Both the position numbers and the translations under genes were made by a program. A model generated the notes under the pieces. It was given only the letters and a program-made list of their open reading frames with translations. It was not told where the DNA came from and searched no databases. From the NCBI GenBank assembly GCA_021793515.1, contig JAJYSP010000019.1:1-53312 (forward strand): a stretch of DNA of 53,312 nucleotides, given 5' to 3'. Shown piece by piece: positions 45,016 through 52,338 of the stretch (position 1 is its first letter; the number at the start of each line of letters is the position of its first letter). This DNA comes from Actinomycetes bacterium. GTDB taxonomy: Bacteria > Actinomycetota > Acidimicrobiia > Acidimicrobiales > RAAP-2.

Positions 45016-45495
45016 TCAGTGGAGGGTCTTGCGCATCTGCAAGGACGTGACCTCGTAGCCACTGCTCTCGTAGAGCTGACGGGCGACATGGTTCGCACCA
45101 AAGACGTTGAGCGCGATCGCGCGGGCCCCCAGTCGGCGGGCCTCGAGCTCGGCGGCGTCGAGGAGTTGGTGCCCGAGGCCGCGGCCCCGGTAGCCCGGCT
45201 CGACCTCAATCGCGTAGATCCACGCCCCACCCGTGATCGGGTCGGTCGGCTCGGTGGCGAGCCAGAGGTACCCGACGATCTCATCGGCTTGCGTTCGCGC
45301 GATGTACCAGTGCATCCCCGGCGTCGCGATCCCTAGCGGCAAGAGACGGTGCTGCTCGACGCGTGCGAGTTCGCCGGCGTCGACCGCACTCCAGTTCCCG
45401 GCGCGGATCTGCTCGGCCACGTAGCCGTCCATCACAGCGGGGATTCGCGCCTCGAACTCCTCGATGGTCATGGGGTCGAGCCGCACATCCTCCAC
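45016..45495 (-). CDS. GNAT family N-acetyltransferase
   Basis: About 159 residues from the GTG at 45495. The acetyl-CoA loop is VEPGYRGRGLGHQLLDAAEL, followed by LGARAIALNVFGANHVARQLYESSGYEV, the standard GNAT end. The first part (PMTIEEFEARIP) resembles GNATs that act on small amines or antibiotics, but the substrate is unknown. I chose this GTG because a TACAGT -10 box stands 6 bases upstream (minus strand); an ATG at 45597 would lie within the promoter of the neighbouring transporter. It diverges from the phosphate-type transporter. Confidence 0.88.
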   Translation of the reverse strand: MEDVRLDPMTIEEFEARIPAVMDGYVAEQIRAGNWSAVDAGELARVEQHRLLPLGIATPGMHWYIARTQADEIVGYLWLATEPTDPITGGAWIYAIEVEPGYRGRGLGHQLLDAAELEARRLGARAIALNVFGANHVARQLYESSGYEVTSLQMRKTLH

Positions 45496-45501
45496 GCGGC
45501 A

Positions 45502-45507
45502 ACTGTA
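45502..45507 (-). promoter_or_regulatory. Leaderless-type -10 box for the GNAT gene
   Basis: The minus strand reads TACAGT, then TGCCGC (6 bases), then GTG at 45495. Confidence 0.45.
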
Positions 45508-45547
45508 ATCGCCGCCGTTCGACCAATCCCTGGGCGGCAATTCGGCA

Positions 45548-45572
45548 GTTAACCGAAAATTCACTTTAGGAT
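45548..45572 (+). promoter_or_regulatory. PHO-box-like tandem repeat with -10 box upstream of the phosphate-type transporter
   Basis: Two seven-base half-sites, GTTAACC (45548-45554) and ATTCACT (45559-45565), are spaced by GAAA and match the Streptomyces PHO-box core GTTCACC at 6 and 5 of 7 positions with the same 11-base period. TAGGAT (45567-45572), a good -10 box, follows directly, so the repeats fall where a -35 element would be, as for PhoP-type activators. The gene downstream is a PHS-type phosphate transporter candidate. Activation by phosphate starvation is therefore suggested. Confidence 0.6.
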
Positions 45573-45602
45573 CAGCCGCCCGTAACTCTCGGGACATGAC
45601 GT

Positions 45603-45614
45603 CGTCACGTGACG
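45603..45614 (+). promoter_or_regulatory. Perfect 12-base palindrome CGTCACGTGACG in the transporter leader
   Basis: CGTCACGTGACG is a perfect palindrome 40 bases before the transporter start, just after the expected transcription start. A near copy, TGACGTC, touches it on the left (45597-45603). It could be an operator or an RNA hairpin; no T-run follows, so it is not a classic terminator. Confidence 0.4.
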
Positions 45615-45654
45615 GGGCAACACTCGGGACTGGGGCGATTTTCGGAAGGATGCC

Positions 45655-47070
45655 GTGAGCGTTTCAAACTCAGAAGTGAGCGGGGCCGGTCCCGCCGACA
45701 CCTCGACGACCGATGCTCGCACCGTTGGTCAGATCCTCGATGACGCACCGACGAGCCGATTCCACCACCGCGCTGTGTTGATCTCGGGCATGGGCTTCTT
45801 CACCGACGCCTACGACCTCTTCGTGATCGGAACCGTGGCCGCGCTCGTCCAGTCGCAGTGGTCGCTCTCGACCACCGAGACGAGTTGGGTCACCGGGTCA
45901 GCGATCCTCGGTGCTTTCCTCGGTGCGATGGTCTTCGGTCGCATCGCTGACAAGATCGGTCGCAAGTCCGTCTACACCGCTGTCGCCGTGATCATGGTGA
46001 TTGGCGCGATCAGCTCCTCGTTCGCTCCGAATGTCTTGACCTTGGTGCTCGCGCGCTTCGTGCTCGGCCTCGGCATTGGCGGGGATTACCCCGTGTCGGC
46101 GGTGTTGATGAGCGAGTACGCGAACCGTAACGACCGTGGACGTCTCGTAGGACTCGTCTTCTCGATGCAGGCGGTCGGCCTCATCGTCGGACCGCTGGTC
46201 GGGTTGGCGCTGCTCTCCTCGGGATTCTCAGAGAACCTGACGTGGCGCCTCCTGCTCGGTCTAGGCGCAATCCCCGCGGCCGCGGTCATCTACCTGCGGG
46301 CACGCATGCCCGAGTCGCCACGGTTCCAAGCGCACGTTCGCCACCAGAGTGAGCGCGCCGCCGCCGAGCTGCACCAGTTCGCCAACGGCGCCGTGGACGC
46401 GACGGTGGTAAAGGCGAACGCGACGACGTTGATGGCCCCCCGTCAGTTCTTCGCGAATCGACAGATGTGGCTGTTGATCATCGGTACAGCGGGCAGTTGG
46501 TTCCTCTTCGACTACGCCTACTACGGCAATACCTTGTCCCTGCCGAGCATCCTGCTCGAGGTGTCACCCACCGCCACGATCAAGGTGAAACTACTGCTCA
46601 CCCTGGCCATGTTCGTGGTCTTCGCGTTGCCCGGGTACATCCTGGCGGTAACCAAGATTGACCGAATCGGACACCGCAGGTTGCAGTCGATTGGTTTTTC
46701 GGTTATGGCCGCGTGCTTCCTACTGCTCGCGGCGGTGCCCCGGTTCACGACGATGGTGGTGCCCTTCGTACTCATCTTCGGGTTCAGCTACCTCTTCACC
46801 GAGTTCGGCCCGAACACGACGACCTTCGTCCTGCCCTCGGAGGTCTTCCCCGTGGAGATGCGAACGACCGGACATGGGATCGCGGCCGGCATCGGCAAGT
46901 TCGGTGCCTTCGTCGGCGTCTTCATGGTGCCTCGCCTGCAGGCGTCGATCGGTCTGCGTGGACTGCTCGTCGTCGCTGGGATTGCGGCGATCGCCGGACT
47001 CGGTACTACCGCGATGCTGCCCGAGCCAGCCAAGACCTCGCTCGAGGATTCCTCCAACCGACCGGTGTAG
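45655..47070 (+). CDS. MFS transporter, phosphate:H+ symporter (PHS/Pho84-like) type
   Basis: A 471-residue protein with 12 predicted helices, a central loop (about 225-260), and N- and C-termini inside. Sugar-porter-superfamily motifs are present: GRIADKIGRKSVY (loop 2-3), MPESPRFQAHVR after helix 6. The GIGGDYPVSAVLMSEYANR segment matches the GGDYPLS(A/S) signature of the PHS family in fungi, plants and some bacteria. ILEVSP/FGFSYLFTEFGPNTTTFVLPSEVFPVEMR is the counterpart late motif (given in pieces). It probably imports phosphate, though metabolite transport cannot be excluded. The GTG at 45655 has GGAAGGA 4 bases upstream. Confidence 0.85.
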   Translation: MSVSNSEVSGAGPADTSTTDARTVGQILDDAPTSRFHHRAVLISGMGFFTDAYDLFVIGTVAALVQSQWSLSTTETSWVTGSAILGAFLGAMVFGRIADKIGRKSVYTAVAVIMVIGAISSSFAPNVLTLVLARFVLGLGIGGDYPVSAVLMSEYANRNDRGRLVGLVFSMQAVGLIVGPLVGLALLSSGFSENLTWRLLLGLGAIPAAAVIYLRARMPESPRFQAHVRHQSERAAAELHQFANGAVDATVVKANATTLMAPRQFFANRQMWLLIIGTAGSWFLFDYAYYGNTLSLPSILLEVSPTATIKVKLLLTLAMFVVFALPGYILAVTKIDRIGHRRLQSIGFSVMAACFLLLAAVPRFTTMVVPFVLIFGFSYLFTEFGPNTTTFVLPSEVFPVEMRTTGHGIAAGIGKFGAFVGVFMVPRLQASIGLRGLLVVAGIAAIAGLGTTAMLPEPAKTSLEDSSNRPV

Positions 47071-47097
47071 CGTCGTCGTCGCTCGTCGGCGCTTCCC

Positions 47098-47103
47098 TAC
47101 AAT
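47098..47103 (+). promoter_or_regulatory. Leaderless-type -10 box for the SDR gene
   Basis: TACAAT stands 6 bases (GGGCTC) before the ATG at 47110; no ribosome site is present. Confidence 0.5.
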
Positions 47104-47109
47104 GGGCTC

Positions 47110-47877
47110 ATGGAATTGGGGCTCGATGATCGCGTCATACTGATAACCGGAGGCACCGACGGACTCGGGCTCGCACTCGCAAAGACCCTCGTCGGCGAAG
47201 GTGCTCGGGTTGCCGTGTGTGGCCGTGATGTCGCCCGGCTGGAGCGCGCGCAGGCCACGCTCGGCGATGAGGCGCTGTGCGTCGAGGTTGACGTGACGCG
47301 CGCCAGTGATCGCGAGGCCTTCGTCCTCGCGGCGAGGAACCGGTTCGGTCGGATCGACGGGCTGGTCAATAACGCAGGACGGTCGGCGGCCACACTCGTG
47401 GCGACCTCCGATGACGACGAATGGCGCGCGGACTACGAGCTCAAGGTGGTGTCGGCACTGCACCTGGCCCGCCTCGTCCTCGATGACCTCGCGGTCTCGG
47501 GTGGCGCGGTACTCAACGTCCTCGCGATCTCAGCGCGCGCCCCCGGTGCTGGTTCCACGCCCACGGCCGCGTCCCGGGCCGCGGGTCTTGCACTCACCAA
47601 GGCCCTCGCGAGCGAGGTTGGTCCGCGCGGCGTGCGGGCTCTCGCCATTTTGATCGGACTCGTCGAGTCCGGACAGTGGGAACGTCGGGCCGCTCAGACC
47701 GGTGTGCCGGTCACCTCGGTGTACGACGACCTCGTCCGCAACGCCCGTATCCCACTCGGTCGCGTGGGCCGGGCCGAGGAGTTCGCGAACTTGGCCGCCT
47801 TTTTACTGTCGCCGCGCGCGAGCTACGTGACCGGTGTCGGCGTGAGTCTCGACGGCGGTCTGTCACCGGTCATCTGA
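47110..47877 (+). CDS. SDR-family protein lacking the catalytic Tyr and Lys
   Basis: A 255-residue classical SDR-like protein. The cofactor site is intact: LITGGTDGLGLALAK (residues 11-25) and LVNNAG (85-90). At the active site Ser141 may be kept, but the YxxxK pair is replaced by Thr152 and Arg156 (PTAASRAAGL where YSASKAAL is expected). The rest, including the late GRVGRAEEFANLAAFLLSP and SYVTGVGVSLDGG, is well conserved, so the change is not a sign of general decay. It may be a non-catalytic or altered-chemistry SDR. It has its own leaderless promoter. Confidence 0.88.
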   Translation: MELGLDDRVILITGGTDGLGLALAKTLVGEGARVAVCGRDVARLERAQATLGDEALCVEVDVTRASDREAFVLAARNRFGRIDGLVNNAGRSAATLVATSDDDEWRADYELKVVSALHLARLVLDDLAVSGGAVLNVLAISARAPGAGSTPTAASRAAGLALTKALASEVGPRGVRALAILIGLVESGQWERRAAQTGVPVTSVYDDLVRNARIPLGRVGRAEEFANLAAFLLSPRASYVTGVGVSLDGGLSPVI

Positions 47878-48016
47878 CGCTCGTTCTCGAAGTCCGGCGC
47901 GTGGCACGTCGATTCGCGTACTACCGTGTCCAGGTGCTCACGCCGTCTCGAGTTGATTGCGCCAGGGGTGCCAACGTGGTGACTCGCGGGCGCGGCCGCT
48001 CGGTGGGGCGGTAGCA

Positions 48017-48466
48017 ATGACGGTGCTCTGGTCCGTGGTGCTCTTCGTCCACATCACGGTCGCGGCGTTCTGGGTCGGGGGACAGCTGATGCTGTCGTTC
48101 GTCGTGATGCCGGCGCTTCGACGTGACGCGACGCCTCAGCAGTTACGCGCGATTGCCCAGTCTGCCGGTCGGCGGTTTACCGTCGTCACGAACCGCGTGC
48201 TGTTCCCGGCGTTGTTCGTCACTGGTCCGTTACTCGCGTGGCACGACGGCGCTCGATGGTCCAACCTCACGACGTCAGCGTTTGGACATCTGTTAGTCGC
48301 CAAGGTGTCACTCGTGGTGGCGGTCGTCGTCATGGCGTCGCTTCACGGGTTCGTGGCCCGCCGTACCTCGCGGCGGGGCGTTCGCATCTACGCGATTGTG
48401 ACCGTCATCGCGTCCGTGGGGGTTCTCGCCTTCGCCGCGTTCCTCTCGATGGCGCCGACGCCGTAG
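48017..48466 (+). CDS. Small CopD-like membrane protein
   Basis: A 149-residue protein with four predicted helices: about 5-27, 55-75, 88-108 and 122-142. The first helix segment LWSVVLFVHITVAAFWVGGQLML carries the His and W-V-G-G pattern of CopD-domain (copper-resistance D) and related four-helix membrane proteins (shown in shorter form: VLFVHITVAAFWVGG), and a second His sits in the third helix (FGHLLVAK). Such histidines can bind heme or copper. No metal gene is next to it. A possible ribosome site is weak. 139 bases separate it from the SDR gene. Confidence 0.72.
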   Translation: MTVLWSVVLFVHITVAAFWVGGQLMLSFVVMPALRRDATPQQLRAIAQSAGRRFTVVTNRVLFPALFVTGPLLAWHDGARWSNLTTSAFGHLLVAKVSLVVAVVVMASLHGFVARRTSRRGVRIYAIVTVIASVGVLAFAAFLSMAPTP

Positions 48467-48578
48467 TCAGGAACATCGTGCGCACGCTCACTGCGCCGGG
48501 AATTAAGTCATTGGCCGTCACGGCCGAACCACCATCGCGTGCCGTTCGCGTGCCGGGTACGGGTGCGACGTCAGCCCG
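48467..48578. other. Gap after the CopD-like gene
   Basis: This 112-base part of a 454-base gene-poor stretch holds no ORF with family-like sequence. The imperfect inverted repeat TTGGCCG/CGGCCGAA at 48511-48528 is the only structure I see; it has no T-run and its role is unknown. Confidence 0.4.
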
Positions 48579-48728
48579 TCAGTGTTGTGCGGACACGCGT
48601 TCGGCGTCAACGGCCTCGTACGAGGGGAAGAAGTCGGGGTCCTTCTCGTAGAGGAAACCGTAGAAGCCGCGCGCTACCTTGCGGAGGACGCCCGACACGG
48701 TCCGATGCGTTTCCGTCCTGTGTTCCAT
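48579..48728 (-). CDS. Small protein of 49 residues, unknown function
   Basis: From the ATG (complement of 48726-48728) a 49-codon frame encodes a basic N-terminal helix and an aromatic, acidic C-terminal half (GFYGFLYEKDPDFFPSYEAV). A GGGAG ribosome site stands 7 bases before the ATG. The aromatic-acidic block looks selected rather than random for such GC-rich DNA. I recognise no family. It stands alone between the CopD-like gene and the PDZ-protein gene and is oriented against both. Confidence 0.5.
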   Translation of the reverse strand: MEHRTETHRTVSGVLRKVARGFYGFLYEKDPDFFPSYEAVDAERVSAQH

Positions 48729-48998
48729 CGATAGTCTCCCTGTTCTCGATAGACGCCAACAATGACGCTGACCCACTACCACGAATCAGCCCAATCGTAC
48801 GGATGGGCGACGACGGTACCGGCTCGTTGCGCCGGGACCAAAGTCCCGAAATTCCGCCGCTGCACTACAGAACGCGTCGCCGCCCAGTCGGGCTGAACCG
48901 TCGGCAACCCCGCGATCGTCGTGAATCTCGACGTAGGCTCAAAATCAATCGTGGCCGGCGCCAGTTGGATGAGGGCGCGGGAGGCTGGGAGGTGGGAC
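48729..48998. other. Gap before the PDZ-protein gene
   Basis: 270 bases with no convincing gene. It should hold the promoters for the 49-codon gene (minus) and the PDZ-protein gene (plus). A TAGGCT box at 48934-48939 is a candidate -10 for the latter. Possible earlier in-frame starts of that gene (48921, 48951, 48969) also fall here. Confidence 0.45.
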
Positions 48999-49799
48999 GT
49001 GGCCGACTCACGGGTGCTTCACCGACTACAACGACAGGTCGAAGAGGTCGCGCAGCTCGAGGACCATGCAGCGACGACGTTGGCGGCGCATCGACGGGTG
49101 GTGCACGCGAATCCCGAGGTGCTCGCGGCGTTCGACGGATTCATCACCATCGCTAAACGACACCGGGACGCGCTGGACGCGTACCGCGGCCGTGACGCCC
49201 GCGATGAGTCCGGTGCACCACCGATTCTGGTCGTCCATGAACGACGCGGCGAGCCGCCGATATCCGACGCGCTGCGCGATGTCCACGCGACCTTCAGCGT
49301 TGCGGTGATGAGCTACGCCGTCCTCGTGGAGTTCGCCCTTCGTCTCTACGATCGTGACTTGCGCGAACTCGCCCCGCGGCACCTCAGCGAGTACGCGGCT
49401 GCCGCGCAACTCACGAGTGAGCTCATCTTCAGCGCCGTGGTCGACGAACTGGTCGAGGACGGCGCTGATTGTGAGTGTGTCTGTCCGATGTGCAGCATCG
49501 GCGTCTGTGGCTGTGTATCGGCGACTGGGGTCACGTTCACCGAGGCGTGGCGCGACGCGACCTCGACGAGCGATGCCGCTCCGGGCTTCCTCATTCAACG
49601 ACCCCGCGTGGATAGCGCACTGCACGTCGCTGGCGTCGAGCGCGGCGACCGTCTCCTCGAAGTCGACGGTCACGCGGTGGCGTCGATCTTCGACATTCAG
49701 GCCGCGATTCGTGCGCATCCGATTGGTGACGACGTTCGACTCCTTCTCGAAAGCGGGCCCGCAGTGGTCCGCCACGTGAGCGACTACCTCCCGCAGTAG
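48999..49799 (+). CDS. Protein with helical domain, Cys cluster and C-terminal PDZ domain
   Basis: About 266 residues from the GTG at 48999, which has GGGAGG 6 bases upstream. Residues 1-165 are helical (VLHRLQRQVEEVAQLEDHA, then AVMSYAVLVEFALRLYDRDL), perhaps a ferritin- or DinB-like bundle. Residues about 165-185 hold six cysteines in the order CxCxCPxCx4CxC (DCECVCPMCSIGVCGC), a possible metal site. Residues about 205-260 are a PDZ domain (LHVAGVERGDRLLEVDGHAV). There is no signal peptide or membrane helix. I know no named family with this layout. A 188-base gap separates it from the convergent SDR gene. Confidence 0.75.
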   Translation: MADSRVLHRLQRQVEEVAQLEDHAATTLAAHRRVVHANPEVLAAFDGFITIAKRHRDALDAYRGRDARDESGAPPILVVHERRGEPPISDALRDVHATFSVAVMSYAVLVEFALRLYDRDLRELAPRHLSEYAAAAQLTSELIFSAVVDELVEDGADCECVCPMCSIGVCGCVSATGVTFTEAWRDATSTSDAAPGFLIQRPRVDSALHVAGVERGDRLLEVDGHAVASIFDIQAAIRAHPIGDDVRLLLESGPAVVRHVSDYLPQ

Positions 49800-49987
49800 C
49801 CGCGGTACGTCCGCGAACCTCGAGGGCGGTTCGCCACGACATCGAATGGGTCGTTCCCACGATGCCCTCGACGGGCCTTCCGACCGCGTGTCGCCCCGCG
49901 AGGTCCCGACACACGGGCGACCGACGTCGCAGCGCTCTGGACTCGTACCGGTGTCCCGTCGGGACCATTGCCTGGCGCACGGGTCCC

Positions 49988-51019
49988 TTACCTCGGCTGG
50001 TCAGTCGGGCCGAGCCCGGTCCTTTGCTCGCACCACGCCCAGAGTTGCACGCCGTCCTCGAGGGCCGAGGTGCGAGGTCGGGTCCAGGGGAGGTAGTACT
50101 CCGAGCGCCGACGGCGGTCGAGCCAGATGCCCGAGTCCCTGGCGGTGTCCTCGCTCGCCGCGCCGCTCGCCAGCCAGACGACGGTGTCGGCGCCCTCCTC
50201 GGGGCGTCGCAGGAGTGGACCCAAACGATGGAAGTTCGGTAACGACTGTGCGAGTCCCGGCGTGTCGGTCCAACCGGGGTGCATCACGAAACTCGATACG
50301 CCGTCGCGTTGCCATCGTCGTTGCCATTCGTGGGCGAGGAGGACTTGAGCGCGCTTTGAACGGGCGTAGGCCCGCACCCCCTGGTACTCGTCACGAGTCA
50401 TGACCAGTGACGGCAAATCGAAGCGCTCGGTGTACATGCCCCCCGACGCCACCGTGACGATGACGGCGCCGTCGGCACGGGCGAGTAACGGCGCCAGGCG
50501 CCAGCTCAGGCGGAAGGGACCGAGCACGTGCGTCGCAACGGTGAGCTCCATTCCCTCAACGTTCTCTGCGAACGAACGCGACAGTGCCCCCGCGGCGTGA
50601 ACCAGACCATCGAGATGGCCGAGTTCATCGCGCAGCTGCGAGGCGAACCCGTCGATCGCTGATGGGTCGCTGAGATCGAGCAGGGAAGCGCGGGCCTGCC
50701 CGCCAGCGCGAACGATTGACGCCTCGACCGCGCGCGTTCGTTGCTCATCGCGTCCCGTGAGCAGCACGGTCGCGCCGAGCTGTGCCAGACCGATGGCGCT
50801 GGCTCGGCCGATCCCCGACGACGCCCCGGTGACGAGCACGGTTCGGCCGTCCATCGGTCGCGACGAGGTCCACGAGGGGCTACGGCGACGGACGAGATAG
50901 CCGACGCGACTGAAGCTGGCCACGATCGTTGTCTCCAGCGCTCCGTCCACTAGCCGATCGAGTCGTGAGCGGCCACGTGATGGGGTGGCAGTGGTGTGGG
51001 GTGAGCGAGGGTGTGGCAC
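49988..51019 (-). CDS. Short-chain dehydrogenase/reductase (DHRS12-like)
   Basis: A protein of about 320-343 residues with an N-terminal extension before the SDR core. The core (about 55-280) has VLVTGASSGIGRASAIGL (cofactor loop), DGLVHAAGAL (NNAG variant), TVASGGMYTE with Ser and the active-site YARSK, so catalytic residues are complete. The N-terminal part (LVDGALETTIVASFSRVGYLVRR) resembles DHRS12-like lipid-linked SDRs. The GTG at 51019 is supported by a TAAAAT -10 box 6 bases upstream on the minus strand; GTG at 50950 is the alternative. It diverges from the FAD oxidoreductase gene, its likely functional partner. Confidence 0.88.
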   Translation of the reverse strand: MPHPRSPHTTATPSRGRSRLDRLVDGALETTIVASFSRVGYLVRRRSPSWTSSRPMDGRTVLVTGASSGIGRASAIGLAQLGATVLLTGRDEQRTRAVEASIVRAGGQARASLLDLSDPSAIDGFASQLRDELGHLDGLVHAAGALSRSFAENVEGMELTVATHVLGPFRLSWRLAPLLARADGAVIVTVASGGMYTERFDLPSLVMTRDEYQGVRAYARSKRAQVLLAHEWQRRWQRDGVSSFVMHPGWTDTPGLAQSLPNFHRLGPLLRRPEEGADTVVWLASGAASEDTARDSGIWLDRRRRSEYYLPWTRPRTSALEDGVQLWAWCEQRTGLGPTDQPR

Positions 51020-51024
51020 AAATT

Positions 51025-51042
51025 CATTTTAGTGCTAAATTG
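51025..51042. promoter_or_regulatory. AT-rich palindrome between divergent genes; overlapping -10 boxes
   Basis: CATTTTAG-TG-CTAAATTG: eight-base arms with one mismatch around TG. The + strand contains TAAATT (51036-51041) and the - strand TAAAAT (complement of 51026-51031), both good -10 boxes, facing away from each other. The palindrome may be a regulator's operator, or just the by-product of two -10 boxes. It is one of the most AT-rich segments in the window. Its position would allow one protein to control both genes together. Confidence 0.6.
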
Positions 51043-51093
51043 AAAGCTTCGCGTCGATCACCGGCGCACACACCCCCGGAGGACTGGAACGAC

Positions 51094-52338
51094 ATGCGCA
51101 TCGCCATCATTGGATCCGGTATCGCTGGGCTCACGTGCGCCCACGTGCTCGGCCAGGACCACGACGTCACGGTCTTTGAGCGTGACGATCGGCCGGGCGG
51201 GCACGCTCATACGGTCGATGTTCAAATCGGCGATGAGGAACACGCGGTCGATACCGGTTTCATCGTCTACAACGAGCGCAACTACCCGGGACTCACCCGG
51301 CTGTTCGATCGTCTCGGCGTGGTCACAAAGCCGAGTGACATGAGTTTTGGTGTGAGCGAAGTCCGAAGCGGACTGGAGTGGAGCTCGAGCTCGCTGGCCA
51401 CCATCTTCGCCCAACGTCGAAATGCCCTTCGCCCCGACTTCCTCGCGATGCTCGGCGATATCGTCACCTTCAATCGCCGGATGCGCCGGGTGCTTCGTGA
51501 CGACGCCGAGTCCTTGCGGGTCCGCGACGTGGTCGAACGCGGGCCGTGGGGCGAGCGATTCGTCGACTGGTATCTCGCGCCAATGGTCTCGGCGATCTGG
51601 TCGGCCCCCCTCGCCGATGCGTTGGACATTCCGGTGGCGACCTTCGCGCGGTTCTTCGAGAACCACGGTCTGCTGAGCCTCACCGGTCGTCCCCGTTGGC
51701 GCACCGTCGAGGGTGGCTCACGCCAGTACGTCGAGCGCATCACGAGCCCACTGGGTCGACGCCTCCGACTCGGAGCGGTGGTCACGAAGGTGACGCGACG
51801 GCGCGACGGCGTCGAGGTGAACAGCGACCAGTACGGCCCCGAGACGTTCGACCACGTGATCATGGCGGCCCACAGCGATCAGAGCCTGGCGCTATTGAGC
51901 GACCCGACTACCGCTGAGCGCGAGGTTCTCGGGGCGCTGCGGTATCAGATGAACTCGGTAGCGTTGCACGTCGACGACGCGTTGCTGCCTCGTACGCCGG
52001 CGGCACGGGCGAGCTGGAACTACCGGATCGGCGAAGACAACGCCGGGGCCACCGTGACCTATCACATGAACCGCTTGCAGTCGATTGACTCGAACTACGA
52101 GATCTGTGTGACCCTCAACCAGACGGACCAGATCGCGCCGGACAAGTTGCTGGCGCAGTACGACTACGCCCACCCAGTCCTCGATGCGGGCGCCGTCGCC
52201 GCCCAGTCACGATTTGACGAGATCAATGGTCAGGGCGCAACCTGGTTCTGTGGTGCCTACTGGGGCTACGGGTTCCACGAGGATGGTGTGCAAAGTGCGT
52301 TGCGCGTCTGCCGCGCACTCGGCGTTGACTGGACGTGA
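51094..52338 (+). CDS. FAD-dependent oxidoreductase (amine-oxidase/desaturase-like)
   Basis: A 414-residue flavoprotein with the dinucleotide-binding start RIAIIGSGIAGLTCAHVL and the second half motif ERDDRPGGHAHTVDV. TGFIVYNERNYPGLTRLF and APMVSAIWSAP are typical of the NAD(P)-binding-domain/amine oxidase proteins found beside DUF1365 and CFA-type methyltransferase genes in many bacteria; related proteins in alphaproteobacteria help make modified (for example furan) fatty acids. GGAGGA stands 9 bases before the ATG. The stop overlaps the DUF1365 start. No role is proved for this copy. Confidence 0.9.
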   Translation: MRIAIIGSGIAGLTCAHVLGQDHDVTVFERDDRPGGHAHTVDVQIGDEEHAVDTGFIVYNERNYPGLTRLFDRLGVVTKPSDMSFGVSEVRSGLEWSSSSLATIFAQRRNALRPDFLAMLGDIVTFNRRMRRVLRDDAESLRVRDVVERGPWGERFVDWYLAPMVSAIWSAPLADALDIPVATFARFFENHGLLSLTGRPRWRTVEGGSRQYVERITSPLGRRLRLGAVVTKVTRRRDGVEVNSDQYGPETFDHVIMAAHSDQSLALLSDPTTAEREVLGALRYQMNSVALHVDDALLPRTPAARASWNYRIGEDNAGATVTYHMNRLQSIDSNYEICVTLNQTDQIAPDKLLAQYDYAHPVLDAGAVAAQSRFDEINGQGATWFCGAYWGYGFHEDGVQSALRVCRALGVDWT

